A DNA stretch of 64,000 nucleotides, from assembly GCF_035658495.1 (NCBI RefSeq), contig NZ_CP141944.1, positions 1-64,000 on the forward strand, in the 5' to 3' direction. Under the pieces are notes generated by a model that saw only the letters and a list, made by a program, of their open reading frames with translations, did not search any database and was not told the origin of the DNA. Below, piece by piece: positions 33,656 to 44,126 of the stretch. This stretch comes from Novosphingobium sp. RL4. GTDB taxonomy: Bacteria; Pseudomonadota; Alphaproteobacteria; Sphingomonadales; Sphingomonadaceae. Every line of letters starts with the position of its first letter. Positions within the stretch are counted from its first letter, which is position 1. The translations under genes and the position numbers were made by a program.

Positions 33656-34603
33656 TCACGCCCGGCCGATGGCCAGGAAGCGTTCCTCACGGCGGGCGAG
33701 CAAATCGCGGGCGGTAAGGGCAGACAGGGTATCGAGTTCCTCGTCGATGGCGCTGAACAGTGACCGGGCCGCGGCCGGGGCATCGCGCTGGGCACCGCCG
33801 ACGGGCTCAGGCACGATGCGTTCGATGACACCCAGCGAAAGCAGGTCCTGAGCCGTCACCTTCATGGCCTCGGCGGCGTCAGGCGCCTTGTCCGGGGTCC
33901 GCCACAGGATCGACGAGGCGCCTTCGGGCGAAATCACCGAATAGATCGAGTGTTCGAGCATCAGCACGCGGTCGGCAGCGGCCAACGCTACTGCGCCGCC
34001 GGAACCGCCTTCGCCGACGATGGCCGAAACGATCGGCACCGGCACCGCAAGACAGGCCTCGATCGAACGGGCGATGGCTTCCGCCTGCCCGCGCTCTTCC
34101 GCCTCGACGCCGGGGAAGGCGCCGGCGGTATCGACCAGGGTGACGACCGGCAGGCCGAACTTGCCCGCCATCTCCATCAGTCGGATCGCCTTGCGATAGC
34201 CTTCGGGCTTCGCAGAACCGAAGTTGTGCTTGATGCGGCTGGGCGTGTCGTGGCCCTTTTCATGCCCAAGAACCATGACCTTGCGGCCGTTGAGCCGCGC
34301 GAGGCCGCCAACGATCGCCTCATCTTCGCCATAGACGCGGTCGCCCGCCAGCGGGATGAAGTCGGTGAACCCCAGGCGCAGATAGTCCACGAAGTGCGGC
34401 CGCTGCGGATGGCGCGCCACTTGCGTCTTCTGCCAGGGCGTGAGCTTGGCATAAGTGCCCGCCAGCATGCCGGCGCTCTTCTTCTCGAGGCGCGCGATTT
34501 CTCCCGCGATATCGAGATCGCTGTCGCTGGCAGTGGTGCGCAGCTCTGCAATGCGCGCCTCGAGCGCGGCGATCGGCTTTTCGAATTCAAGGAACGAGAT
34601 CAT
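33656..34603 (-). CDS. accA: Acetyl-CoA carboxylase carboxyltransferase subunit alpha
   Basis: A 315-residue subunit that, with AccD, transfers CO2 from carboxybiotin to acetyl-CoA for fatty-acid synthesis. The features match: FLEFEKPIAALEARIAELR at the N-terminus, GHEKGHDTPSRIKHNFG, PEGYRKAIRLMEMA, and the oxyanion/CoA region VGEGGSGGAVALA and SPEGASSILW. It is the last gene of an accD-accB-accC-accA run, 35 bases after accC. Confidence 0.96.
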   Translation of the reverse strand: MISFLEFEKPIAALEARIAELRTTASDSDLDIAGEIARLEKKSAGMLAGTYAKLTPWQKTQVARHPQRPHFVDYLRLGFTDFIPLAGDRVYGEDEAIVGGLARLNGRKVMVLGHEKGHDTPSRIKHNFGSAKPEGYRKAIRLMEMAGKFGLPVVTLVDTAGAFPGVEAEERGQAEAIARSIEACLAVPVPIVSAIVGEGGSGGAVALAAADRVLMLEHSIYSVISPEGASSILWRTPDKAPDAAEAMKVTAQDLLSLGVIERIVPEPVGGAQRDAPAAARSLFSAIDEELDTLSALTARDLLARREERFLAIGRA

Positions 34604-34638
34604 GCTCTTTTCCGTTTACATGCCTGGTTCGGCGCGCC

Positions 34639-35988
<1,350 letters not shown>

Positions 35989-36001
35989 GAAGCTACTGTC
36001 C

Positions 36002-36448
36002 TCAGGCGATAACGACGAGCGGCTGGTCGAATTCGACCGGCTGCTGGTTGTCGACGAGGATGGCCTGGATCGTGCCGCTCTTGGGGGCGTTGATCTGGTT
36101 CATGACCTTCATGGCCTCGACGATGAGCAGAACGTCGCCAGCCTTGACCTGCTGGCCAACGCTGATGAAGTTCGCCGCGCTGGGTTCGGGCGCGAGATAG
36201 ACGGTGCCAACCATCGGCGACTTCACGGCGTCAACCGGGGCGGCGGGCGCAGCCTCGGCTGCCGGAGCGGCGGCTGCAGCCGGAGCGGCGACCTGCGGCA
36301 GTGCCGGGGCTGCGGCAGCAACGATCTGCTGTGCAACCTGACGCACGACCTTGATCTTGCGTTCGCCGTCCTCGACCTCGATTTCGGTCAGGCCGGTTTC
36401 AGCGAGGAGCTCGGCGAGCTCGCGTACCAGCGCGCTGTCGATGTTCAC
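36002..36448 (-). CDS. accB: Biotin carboxyl carrier protein of acetyl-CoA carboxylase
   Basis: A 148-residue BCCP with an N-terminal helical part, a flexible Ala/Pro linker (about 52-73) and a C-terminal biotinyl domain. The biotinylated Lys is in the canonical EAMKVMN. The start is GTG at 36448 and overlaps the accD stop as GTGA, so accD and accB are translationally coupled. accC follows 13 bases later. Confidence 0.97.
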   Translation of the reverse strand: MNIDSALVRELAELLAETGLTEIEVEDGERKIKVVRQVAQQIVAAAAPALPQVAAPAAAAAPAAEAAPAAPVDAVKSPMVGTVYLAPEPSAANFISVGQQVKAGDVLLIVEAMKVMNQINAPKSGTIQAILVDNQQPVEFDQPLVVIA

Positions 36449-37293
36449 GCAACTTCCTTTCGTTCAAGATAACCGAGCAGCGAGGCCAGCGTGCCTTTGA
36501 GGTCCTGGCGGTGGACCACCATGTCCACCATGCCGTGGGCATGGAGGTACTCGGCGCGCTGGAAGCCGTCGGGGAGTTTTTCGCGGATGGTGTCCTGGAT
36601 CACGCGCTGGCCGGCGAAGCCGATGAGCGCGCCCGGCTCGGCGATCTGGATATCGCCCAGCATCGCGTAGCTGGCGGTGACGCCGCCGGTGGTGGGATCG
36701 GTCAGGACGACGATATAGGGAAGACCCGCCCGTGCGAGGCGGCGGATCGCCACGGTCGCCTTGGGCATCTGCATGAGCGAGAGGATACCCTCCTGCATGC
36801 GGGCGCCGCCGGCGGCAGTGCAGATCACGTAGGCGCAATCCTCGGCGATGGCCCGTTCGACGGCCTCGACGAAAGCCTCACCCACCGCCATGCCCATCGA
36901 CCCGCCCATGAAGGCGAAGTCCTGGACGCCGAGCACCACCTTCTGCCCCTCGATCGCGCCGAGCGCATTGGTCAGCGCATCGGGGAAGGGATTGGCGGCG
37001 CGCGCGGCGCGGATGCGGTCGGAATACTTCTTGCTGTCGCGGAAGTTCAGCGGATTTTCCGGAACCTTCGCGGCGGGCAGGACGGAATAACCGGCGTCGA
37101 GCAACTGGTCGAAGCGCGTCTGCGCACCGATGCGGCCGTGGTACTGGCAGCGCGGGCAGACCGACAGATTGTCCTCGAACTCCTTGGTGAAGAGCATCTC
37201 GCCGCAACCGGGACACTTGGTCCACAGGTTGTCGGGCGTGTCCCGCTTCTTCAGGCTCCCGAGGGAATTGCGTACCTTGCTAAGCCAACTCAT
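36445..37293 (-). CDS. accD: Acetyl-CoA carboxylase carboxyltransferase subunit beta
   Basis: A 282-residue subunit with an N-terminal zinc ribbon (CPGCGEMLF ... [11 protein letters not shown], two CxxC pairs) and the carboxyltransferase domain ([38 protein letters not shown]). I chose the ATG at 37293 ([12 protein letters not shown]), the standard N-terminus; the frame is open further upstream without family similarity. It heads the acc run and lies beside a 443-base intergenic region that must hold the operon promoter. Confidence 0.96.
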   Translation of the reverse strand: MSWLSKVRNSLGSLKKRDTPDNLWTKCPGCGEMLFTKEFEDNLSVCPRCQYHGRIGAQTRFDQLLDAGYSVLPAAKVPENPLNFRDSKKYSDRIRAARAANPFPDALTNALGAIEGQKVVLGVQDFAFMGGSMGMAVGEAFVEAVERAIAEDCAYVICTAAGGARMQEGILSLMQMPKATVAIRRLARAGLPYIVVLTDPTTGGVTASYAMLGDIQIAEPGALIGFAGQRVIQDTIREKLPDGFQRAEYLHAHGMVDMVVHRQDLKGTLASLLGYLERKEVA

Positions 37294-37736
37294 GACGAAC
37301 CCTTGCGTGAAACTCGTGCGGCCCGGTGAGTCCGGGCTCGCATGCTGGATCGACCGGGCGCAGTATCGAGGGCTTGTTTTCCAGCGCCCCTTGCGACCGA
37401 ACGATCTCTGTGTGCGACGTGCTCCGCGCTGGCCTGTCGGGCCCGCCGCCGAGCGCGGCAATACGCGGCAGATATGGGTAGATCAATCGCCAGTACACTC
37501 CGGCATGCGCAAAAAGTGCCCCGCGGCGGTGCACGAGGAGCCTGAAAGGCGCAGAAATCCGCGAATCCGACAGGTTAATCGGCACCCCCGCAAAAGATGA
37601 GTGGAAGCGGCGAAAACAGGCTTTTTTCACCCCTTTACCATTACGTCAAGGCGGAATTCGTGGCCTTTGGAGCACGCTTCGGATCTTTCGGAGCGCGGTT
37701 GAAGGTGGGCCTGGAGGGGTTCAGAAGGGGTAGAAC
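37294..37736. other. 443-base intergenic region between divergent accD and yjbQ
   Basis: No convincing coding frame. It should contain the promoter for the accDBCA run and for yjbQ. A TTGACG hexamer is present on the minus strand (37644-37649), but no good -10 box follows at normal spacing. An AT-rich stretch with a TTTTTT run (about 37620-37650) is the least GC-rich part. A strong AGAAGGGG ribosome site just before 37737 serves yjbQ. I see no riboswitch-like or tRNA-like structure. Confidence 0.6.
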
Positions 37737-38153
37737 ATGAAACAGGCCACCACGATCCTCTCCTTCGACACCCCCGGCCGCGGGCTTTGCGATATCACCC
37801 GCACGATTGCCGACTGGCACCGCGAGACCGGCATCGGAGAGGGCCTGCTCACCCTGCTCTGCCGCCACACATCCGCCTCGCTGCTGATCCAGGAGAACGC
37901 CGCGCGCGAAGTGAGGGGCGACATCGTCGACTGGCTGGACCGCATGGCGCCGGAAGGCCGCCACTACGCCCATGACGACGAAGGCCCTGACGACATGCCC
38001 GCCCATCTCAAGGCAACGCTGACCGGCGTGAACCTCTCGATCCCGGTTATCGGCGGACGCCTAGCGCTGGGCACCTGGCAAGGCATCTACCTTGCCGAGC
38101 ATCGCCGCGCCCCGCACCGGCGGCAGGTTGCGCTCCATGTGATCGGGACCTGA
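37737..38153 (+). CDS. YjbQ/UPF0047 family protein
   Basis: A 138-residue protein of the YjbQ family, sometimes annotated as secondary thiamine-phosphate synthase on the basis of weak complementation. The signature CRHTSASLLIQENA is at about 42-55, and the C-terminal block LALGTWQGIYLAEHR ... VALHVIG is present with its conserved His residues. The biological role is unsettled. The gene appears monocistronic. Confidence 0.85.
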   Translation: MKQATTILSFDTPGRGLCDITRTIADWHRETGIGEGLLTLLCRHTSASLLIQENAAREVRGDIVDWLDRMAPEGRHYAHDDEGPDDMPAHLKATLTGVNLSIPVIGGRLALGTWQGIYLAEHRRAPHRRQVALHVIGT

Positions 38154-38320
38154 CGCCGAACCTGCGGCGATTCTCCCACACCTGCCGCAATCGCCGGCGC
38201 TTTATCTGGCCCGGCTGAATTGGACCATTGCATCCGCCCACGCGATGCCTATCCACGCTGCCTTGTTGTAATCGGAGAGTATGCCGTGCCCTTCCCCGCC
38301 AGCGAGCGCGAGTCCGTCCT

Positions 38321-39700
38321 TTGATCTCGGCGCTCGACCTGTTCCGCATCGGCCTGGGCCCTTCCAGTTCGCACACTGTCGGCCCGATGCGCATCGCCGC
38401 GCGTTTCCTCCAGACGCTGGAGGAAGCCGGGCAGTTCGAATCGATCGCCCGCATAAGGGTGGAACTGCAAGGCTCGCTCGCGCTGACCGGCGAAGGCCAC
38501 GGCACGCCGGACGCCTGCCTCATGGGCCTGATCGGATTCCAGCCGGAAACCGCCGATCCGGCCGAAGCGCACGAGGCCGCCGCCCAAGTCCGCGCGACCG
38601 GCCGGATCGCCCTGCTCGGCCGCCGCGAAGTCGCCTTCGATCCCGCGACCGATCTCGTGCTGGACTTCGACCACATTCCCGATCTCCATCCCAACGGCAT
38701 GGTCGTGACCGCCTTCGACGCGGCGGGCGGCGAAATCGCCCGGAATGAGTATTTCTCGACCGGCGGCGGCTTCTTCTCCAGCCGCCACCAGCTCGAACAG
38801 CCCGCACCGGACGACCAGGTGACTCACGGCCCGCCGGTTGCCTACCCGTTCGGTTCAGGCGCGCAGCTCCTGGAAGTCTGTGCCACCAGCGGGCTCGACA
38901 TCGCCTCGGTCATGCTCGCCAACGAGGCGGCGCGCCGGCCGGAGGACGAAACGCTGGCCGGGCTGGACGCGATCGCGGAAGCCATGAACCAGTGCATCGA
39001 CAGCGGCCTCGAACGCGAGGGGCTGCTGCCCGGCGCGCTCAAGGTCCGCCGCCGCGCCCGCGCGATTCACCAGAACCTGATCTCGCGCCCGCAGGACAAC
39101 CAGGCCGAGACCCTGATGGACTGGCTCAACCTCTATGCCATGGCGGTGAACGAGGAGAACGCCAGCGGCGGCCGCGTCGTCACCGCCCCCACCAACGGGG
39201 CGGCGGGGATCGTGCCCTCGCTGCTGCGCCAGTATTGCAGCGAGGGGCGCAAGGCGGTTCCCGCCAAGGCCCGGCGCTACCTGCTGACTGCAGCCGGGAT
39301 CGGCCTGCTCTACAAGCAGCGCGCCTCGATCTCGGGCGCGGAAATGGGCTGCCAGGGCGAAGTGGGCGTAGCCTGCTCGATGGCGGCGGCAGGGCTCGCG
39401 GCGGTCTGGGGCGGCACGCCGGAGCAGGTCTGCGCCGCCGCCGAGATCGGCATGGAACACAACCTCGGGCTCACCTGCGATCCGGTGGGCGGCCTCGTGC
39501 AGATCCCCTGCATCGAGCGCAACGCCATCGCCTCGGTCAAAGCCGTCAATGCCGCCAAGCTGGCGCTCCACGCGGGTGAGACCCCGCGCGTCTCGCTCGA
39601 CCAGGTGATCGAGACGATGCGCCAGACCGGGCTCGACATGTCCAGCAAGTACAAGGAAACCAGCCAGGGCGGCCTCGCCATCAACGTGGTGGCATGCTGA
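38321..39700 (+). CDS. sdaA: L-serine ammonia-lyase (4Fe-4S)
   Basis: A 459-residue iron-sulfur L-serine dehydratase that makes pyruvate and ammonia. [25 protein letters not shown] is the hallmark N-terminus. The C-terminal domain has [31 protein letters not shown] and the Fe-S cysteines. I place the start at the TTG at 38321, which gives the standard N-terminus, though its ribosome site is weak. An ATG at 38281 with a better GGAGAG site is out of frame. The end is intact. Confidence 0.9.
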   Translation: MISALDLFRIGLGPSSSHTVGPMRIAARFLQTLEEAGQFESIARIRVELQGSLALTGEGHGTPDACLMGLIGFQPETADPAEAHEAAAQVRATGRIALLGRREVAFDPATDLVLDFDHIPDLHPNGMVVTAFDAAGGEIARNEYFSTGGGFFSSRHQLEQPAPDDQVTHGPPVAYPFGSGAQLLEVCATSGLDIASVMLANEAARRPEDETLAGLDAIAEAMNQCIDSGLEREGLLPGALKVRRRARAIHQNLISRPQDNQAETLMDWLNLYAMAVNEENASGGRVVTAPTNGAAGIVPSLLRQYCSEGRKAVPAKARRYLLTAAGIGLLYKQRASISGAEMGCQGEVGVACSMAAAGLAAVWGGTPEQVCAAAEIGMEHNLGLTCDPVGGLVQIPCIERNAIASVKAVNAAKLALHAGETPRVSLDQVIETMRQTGLDMSSKYKETSQGGLAINVVAC

Positions 39701-39713
39701 GGGCGAGCACGCC

Positions 39714-39752
39714 CCTTCCCCTCAGGCCTTCCCTTCAGGCCTTCCCCTCAGG
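39714..39752 (+). repeat. Three tandem 13-bp repeats
   Basis: CCTTCCCCTCAGG occurs at 39714-39726 and 39740-39752, with a one-mismatch copy CCTTCCCTTCAGG at 39727-39739 between. It lies 14 bases after the sdaA stop. Confidence 0.9.
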
Positions 39753-39771
39753 TTTTCGGTTGCACCGAAAA
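39753..39771. terminator. Hairpin downstream of sdaA
   Basis: TTTTCGGT-TGC-ACCGAAAA is a perfect 8-bp hairpin directly abutting the tandem 13-bp repeats. It could end or stabilise the sdaA transcript, but no T-tract follows on the plus strand. Confidence 0.5.
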
Positions 39772-39983
39772 GCCGTCGCTGGGGCGGACGGAACGTCGAT
39801 GCGGGGCGCTCCGCCGCTTCCCCGCAATCCGGCCGCGTTTCATGCGGTCCGCACCTTTTTTCACAGCCTGTTTTACCACGTTCACGGCAACTTCAGCCGG
39901 GCCGGTGCTTTGATCGACATGCAGCGGGTGCGACGCTGTGGCCGCAAGGCCGCCTGAATGTCGAATTTCAAAGGACAGGAACA

Positions 39984-40214
39984 ATGAAGAAGACCGGCAC
40001 CACCCTCCTCGCCGCCCTCGCACTCGGCGCCCTCATCCCCGCCTCGGGCGCCATGGCGCAGCAGCCGGCTCCCCACCCCAGCGCGCATCCCACGAAGGCG
40101 GCGGTCGTGAAGAAGACCACCACGCGCCAGACCACGGTCAAGAAGACCACGCACAAGAAGGTCACCTGCCGCTACGTCATGCAGCATGGCAAGAAGGTGA
40201 AGGTCTGCAAGTAA
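39984..40214 (+). CDS. Small lysine-rich exported protein
   Basis: A 76-residue protein with a clear signal peptide (cleavage after SGAMA) and a mature part of about 50 residues. The mature part is rich in Lys, Thr and His (TKAAVVKKTTTRQTTVKKTTHKK) and ends in CRYVMQHGKKVKVCK, with two cysteines that could form a disulfide. AGGA lies shortly before the ATG. I recognise no family. The basic mature region suggests binding to an anionic envelope component, which is inference. It is flanked by a GC hairpin and the convergent wecC. Confidence 0.7.
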   Translation: MKKTGTTLLAALALGALIPASGAMAQQPAPHPSAHPTKAAVVKKTTTRQTTVKKTTHKKVTCRYVMQHGKKVKVCK

Positions 40215-40222
40215 GGCTTTCC

Positions 40223-40244
40223 GGCCCCCGTTCCGGCGGGGGCC
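40223..40244. terminator. GC-rich hairpin between convergent genes
   Basis: GGCCCCCG (40223-40230) and CGGGGGCC (40237-40244) form an 8-bp stem with a 6-base loop, just after the small exported-protein gene and before the convergent wecC end. There is no T-tract. Confidence 0.5.
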
Positions 40245-40308
40245 CAGGCTGGGAGAAGTTCCGAGAGCCGGCTGTTCCCGGCCTGCCCCGGTTTCCTAGC
40301 CACCAGTC

Positions 40309-41610
40309 TTAGCCCGCGAGCGCCATCCGGGCCTCGTCCTCGCGCACGACACGGGGCTGGTCGGGCCAGATGCCGCGGGTATCGTAGACCAGCTTTTCCG
40401 AACGCTCCGCCAGCGGAACCACGCGGAACACGTCGTGATCGACCAGTACGATCAGGATCTCGCAAGTCTCCAGCGCATCGTCGATATCGATCTGCACGGC
40501 CCCGGTATCGGTGAATTCGATCGGCAGCTGCGCCGCATAGGGCTCCACCACATGGATGCGGCTGCCGAACTTGCGGGCGAGCCGGCTGGTGACGAAGCGC
40601 GCCGGGCTTTCACGGAAATCGTCGATATTGGCCTTGAAGGCGAGCCCGAGGCAGGCGACTTTCGCCTCCGGGTTGGCTTCCACCAGAGCCTCGGCCTTGG
40701 CGATGACATGGCTCATCTTGTGATCGTTGACACCGCGCGCGGTGCGGATCAGCGGGGTTTCCTCCGGCGCGCCGTGAACGATGAACCAGGGATCGACGGC
40801 GATGCAGTGCCCGCCCACGCCGGGGCCGGGCGTCAGGATATTGACGCGCGGGTGACGGTTGGCGAGGCGGATCACTTCCCACACGTCCAGCCCCATGCGG
40901 TCCGCCACCATGGACAGCTCGTTGGCGAAAGCGATGTTCACATCGCGATAGGCATTCTCGACCAGCTTGGTCATCTCGGCCGCGCGGGCATCGGTGGTCA
41001 CGCATTCGCCGCGCACGAAGCGCTTGTAGAAGGCCAGCGCCTTGCGCGCGCAGCGCGGGGTGATGCCGCCGATCGAGCGATCGTTGTTGGTCAGTTCCTC
41101 AAGGATGCGGCCGGGCAGCACGCGCTCGGGACAATAGGCGATCGAAACGTCCGGCGTATCGCGGGTCAGGCCGGGGATCTTCAGGTCCGGACGCAGTTCG
41201 GCGATCAGGTCGCGAAGCTGCTCGGTCGTCCCCACCGGCGAAGTGGATTCGAGGATCACCACGTCGCCCGCCTTGAGCACGGCGGCGACAGAGCGGCCCG
41301 CCGCCAGCACATAGGAGATATCCGGCGCGTGATTCTTGTCGAACGGCGTGGGAACCGCGATCACGAAGACATCCGCCGGCGCGATCACGGTCGAAGCCGA
41401 AAGCAGCCCGCGCGAAACGACACCCTGCACCAGTCCGTCAAGGTCGACTTCCTCGATATGGATCTCGCCCCGGTTGATGGTGTCCACGACATCCTGCGAG
41501 ACGTCGAGGCCGAGCACCCTGCACCCGGCCCGGGCGATCACGGCGGCGGTGGGAAGTCCGATATAGCCGAGACCGACAACACAGACGTCAGGCTTCGAAT
41601 CCGATTTCAT
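40309..41610 (-). CDS. wecC: UDP-N-acetyl-D-mannosamine dehydrogenase
   Basis: A 433-residue NAD-dependent four-electron oxidase converting UDP-ManNAc to UDP-ManNAcA, a precursor of surface polysaccharides. The Rossmann loop VVGLGYIGLP is at about 11-20. STSPVGTTE, KLVENAYRDVNIAFANEL and the catalytic Cys in GPGVGGHCIAVDPWF are present. It overlaps the wecB end by 23 bases, and the pair makes UDP-ManNAcA from UDP-GlcNAc. No other glycan genes adjoin them. Confidence 0.93.
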   Translation of the reverse strand: MKSDSKPDVCVVGLGYIGLPTAAVIARAGCRVLGLDVSQDVVDTINRGEIHIEEVDLDGLVQGVVSRGLLSASTVIAPADVFVIAVPTPFDKNHAPDISYVLAAGRSVAAVLKAGDVVILESTSPVGTTEQLRDLIAELRPDLKIPGLTRDTPDVSIAYCPERVLPGRILEELTNNDRSIGGITPRCARKALAFYKRFVRGECVTTDARAAEMTKLVENAYRDVNIAFANELSMVADRMGLDVWEVIRLANRHPRVNILTPGPGVGGHCIAVDPWFIVHGAPEETPLIRTARGVNDHKMSHVIAKAEALVEANPEAKVACLGLAFKANIDDFRESPARFVTSRLARKFGSRIHVVEPYAAQLPIEFTDTGAVQIDIDDALETCEILIVLVDHDVFRVVPLAERSEKLVYDTRGIWPDQPRVVREDEARMALAG

Positions 41611-42739
41611 GCGCGAGCAGCTCCACGATTCGGCGCGAGGTCTGCCCGTCCCCGAACGGATTGTGGGCGCGCGCCATGGTCTCGTATGCCTGTTTATCGT
41701 CCAGCAAGGTTGATATTTCGGTAACGATCGTCTCGGCCGAAGTTCCGACGAGTTTCGCCGTCCCCGCGGCGACCCCCTCGGGCCGCTCGGTGGTCTCGCG
41801 CATGACCAGCACCGGCTTGCCGAGCGCGGGGGCCTCTTCCTGCACGCCGCCCGAATCGGTCAGCATGATTTCGGCAATCGCCAGCAGCCGCGCGAAGTGC
41901 GGATAGTCCAGCGGCTCGATCAGGGCCACGTTGTCCAGCCCGGAGAGGCGCTCGTTCATGACCGTGCGCACATTGGGATTGAGGTGGACGGGGAAGATCA
42001 CCGCCGTGTCGGGCCGCTCCGCGATCGTGCGCACCGCGCGCGCGATCTGCTCCATGCCCTCGCCGAAGTTCTCGCGCCGGTGGCTGGTGACGCCGACGAT
42101 CCGCTTGCCCGCAAAGCGTGCCTCAAGGTCGGCCAGGCCCGCCGCCAGCGAAGGATCGCGCCCGATCTGCGCCGTGACCCAGTGCAGCGCGTCGATCACG
42201 GTATTCCCGGTAACGTGGACGCGGGCGGGATCGACATTCTCCCGAAGCAGCGCGGCTTGCGAGGTCTCGGTCGGCGCGAAGTGCAGGCTGGCCATGGCGC
42301 CGATGATCTTGCGGTTCACCTCCTCCGGCCAGGGATGGTGGATATTGCCCGAGCGCAGACCCGCCTCGACATGATCGACCGGCAACTTGCGGTAATAGGC
42401 CGCCAGCGCACCCGCCATGGCGGTGGCGGTGTCGCCCTGCACGATCACCCGGTCCGGCCGCACCGCGTCCATCACCTTGCCCAGCCCGGTCAGCAGGTTC
42501 GCGGTGAGCGAGTCGAGCGTCTGGTCGGGCTGCATCACGTCGAGATCGTGATCGGGCACGATCCTGGCGATCTCCAGGACCTGGTCCAGCATCTGGCGGT
42601 GCTGCGCCGAAACGCAGACCACGCATTCGAAGCGCGGATCGGCCTTGAGCGCATGGATCACGGGGAACAGCTTGATCGCCTCTGGGCGCGTGCCGAAGAC
42701 GACGAGGATGCGGGTCTGAGCGGTCATGGCGGCGGGCAT
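41588..42739 (-). CDS. wecB: UDP-N-acetylglucosamine 2-epimerase (non-hydrolysing)
   Basis: A 383-residue GT-B-fold epimerase forming UDP-ManNAc. LVVFGTRPEAIKLFPVI is the N-terminal motif. QGDTATAMAGALAAYY, HVEAGLRSG, TSHRRENFGE and TDSGGVQEEAPALGKPVLVMRETTERPEG are the conserved blocks. The start may be the ATG at 42739 or 42727; neither has a clear ribosome site. It is divergent from dcd and overlaps wecC. Confidence 0.95.
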   Translation of the reverse strand: MPAAMTAQTRILVVFGTRPEAIKLFPVIHALKADPRFECVVCVSAQHRQMLDQVLEIARIVPDHDLDVMQPDQTLDSLTANLLTGLGKVMDAVRPDRVIVQGDTATAMAGALAAYYRKLPVDHVEAGLRSGNIHHPWPEEVNRKIIGAMASLHFAPTETSQAALLRENVDPARVHVTGNTVIDALHWVTAQIGRDPSLAAGLADLEARFAGKRIVGVTSHRRENFGEGMEQIARAVRTIAERPDTAVIFPVHLNPNVRTVMNERLSGLDNVALIEPLDYPHFARLLAIAEIMLTDSGGVQEEAPALGKPVLVMRETTERPEGVAAGTAKLVGTSAETIVTEISTLLDDKQAYETMARAHNPFGDGQTSRRIVELLAHEIGFEA

Positions 42740-42846
42740 AGCAGCGAGTGGTTAATGTTGCGGTTAAAAGAGAGTCCCCGCCGCATTCGTGGACAAGATT
42801 TCCCGGGGACTTGTCGCGCTTGCCCGCATCGGGAAAGACTTGTCCC

Positions 42847-43401
42847 ATGTCTATCCTGAGCGACAAGTGGATCCGCGAGCAGGCGCTCGAAAACGGAATG
42901 ATCGAGCCTTTCGTCGAGGCCCAGCGCCGCGATGGATGCATCTCCTACGGCCTTTCGTCCTACGGCTACGACGCCCGCGTCGCGCCGGAGTTCAAGATCT
43001 TCACCAATGTCGATTCGGCGGTGGTCGATCCCAAGGACTTCGCCAGCAATTCCTTCGTGGACCGGCATACCGACGTCTGCGTGATTCCGCCGAACTCGTT
43101 CGCACTGGCCCGCACGGTCGAATATTTCCGCGTGCCGCGCGACGTGCTGGTGATCTGCCTCGGCAAGAGCACTTATGCCCGCTGCGGAATCATCGTGAAC
43201 GTCACCCCGCTGGAGCCGGGCTGGGAAGGGCACGTCACGCTGGAATTCTCGAACACCACGCCGCTGCCCGCCAAGATCTACGCGAACGAGGGCGCCTGCC
43301 AGTTCCTCTTCCTCAAGGGCAACGAACCCTGCGAGACGAGCTACGCCGACCGGGCCGGCAAATACATGGGCCAGCGCGGCGTGACCCTGCCCCGGCTCTA
43401 G
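42847..43401 (+). CDS. dcd: dCTP deaminase
   Basis: A 184-residue trimeric enzyme that deaminates dCTP to dUTP in dTTP synthesis. [20 protein letters not shown] (nucleotide binding) and [17 protein letters not shown] (catalytic Glu) are present, with a normal C-terminal lid ([14 protein letters not shown]). The ATG at 42847 has GGGAAAG nine bases upstream. The frame is open further 5' into the divergent region, but those residues are not part of the family. Confidence 0.96.
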   Translation: MSILSDKWIREQALENGMIEPFVEAQRRDGCISYGLSSYGYDARVAPEFKIFTNVDSAVVDPKDFASNSFVDRHTDVCVIPPNSFALARTVEYFRVPRDVLVICLGKSTYARCGIIVNVTPLEPGWEGHVTLEFSNTTPLPAKIYANEGACQFLFLKGNEPCETSYADRAGKYMGQRGVTLPRL

Positions 43402-43474
43402 GTTCAAGGCCCAGGGAACAATCCGCCGCCATATCCGCTTCTCCGGGCATGAATGCCATGTCGGGAGAGAAGAC

Positions 43475-44056
43475 ATGTCCAAGATCGCAGCCATAATCGG
43501 GCGATTCCTGATCGCCCTGATCTTCGTGATTTCCGGCGCCTCCAAGCTGATGGACGTCGCTTCTACCGAAACCATGATCGTCGCCACCGGCCTGCCTGCC
43601 GGCCTCGCGATTCCCACCGGCCTGTTCGAACTGATCGCCGGCCTCTGCCTCGCCGCCGGCTTCATGGTGCGGCTGGTCGCGGTGCTGCTGGCGCTGTTTA
43701 CCGCGGCGACGATCCTGTTCTTCCACAACCGCTTCACCGACCCGATGCAGCAGATCATGGCGCTAAAGAACGTCGCGATCATCGGCGGCCTGTGCCTGGC
43801 CTTCGCGCACAGCCAGATGTGGAACCACTACTACGCCATTACCCGCGAGCGCCGGGGAGAACTGGCCGCGCGCGATGCCGAGGAACGTATCCGCGATGCC
43901 GAACTGCGCGCCGCGCGGGCCGAGGCACGGGCCGAAGCCATGACCGACGGCCATGTGGCCCCCGGTTATGTCGAGGCCGCACCGCGCACTGTCATTACCG
44001 ACTACAACCATGACGGCGTTCCCGAAGTCCGCCGTCGCCGCTGGTTCGACTGGTAG
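43475..44056 (+). CDS. DoxX family membrane protein with charged C-terminal tail
   Basis: A 193-residue protein. Residues 1-125 are a four-helix DoxX-type membrane domain (IIGRFLIALIFVISGASKLMDVA, then a Gly-rich second helix). Residues 126-165 are a strongly charged, Ala/Glu/Arg-rich helix likely to be a coiled coil. The end (DYNHDGVPEVRRRRWFDW) has an Asp-rich turn like a calcium loop. DoxX proteins are loosely tied to redox and thiosulfate functions; this one cannot be assigned. GGAGAG precedes the ATG. Confidence 0.8.
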   Translation: MSKIAAIIGRFLIALIFVISGASKLMDVASTETMIVATGLPAGLAIPTGLFELIAGLCLAAGFMVRLVAVLLALFTAATILFFHNRFTDPMQQIMALKNVAIIGGLCLAFAHSQMWNHYYAITRERRGELAARDAEERIRDAELRAARAEARAEAMTDGHVAPGYVEAAPRTVITDYNHDGVPEVRRRRWFDW

Positions 44057-44126
44057 TTGCGCTTGACCCGCCTTCCTGCATTCGTGACTCCTTGTAGGAG
44101 CACACTGCGGGAGGGCGGAATTGACA

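Noticed and set aside
37280..37630. 116-codon frame in the accD-yjbQ gap
   Set aside because: No ribosome site, no recognisable domain, and it overlaps the accD start.
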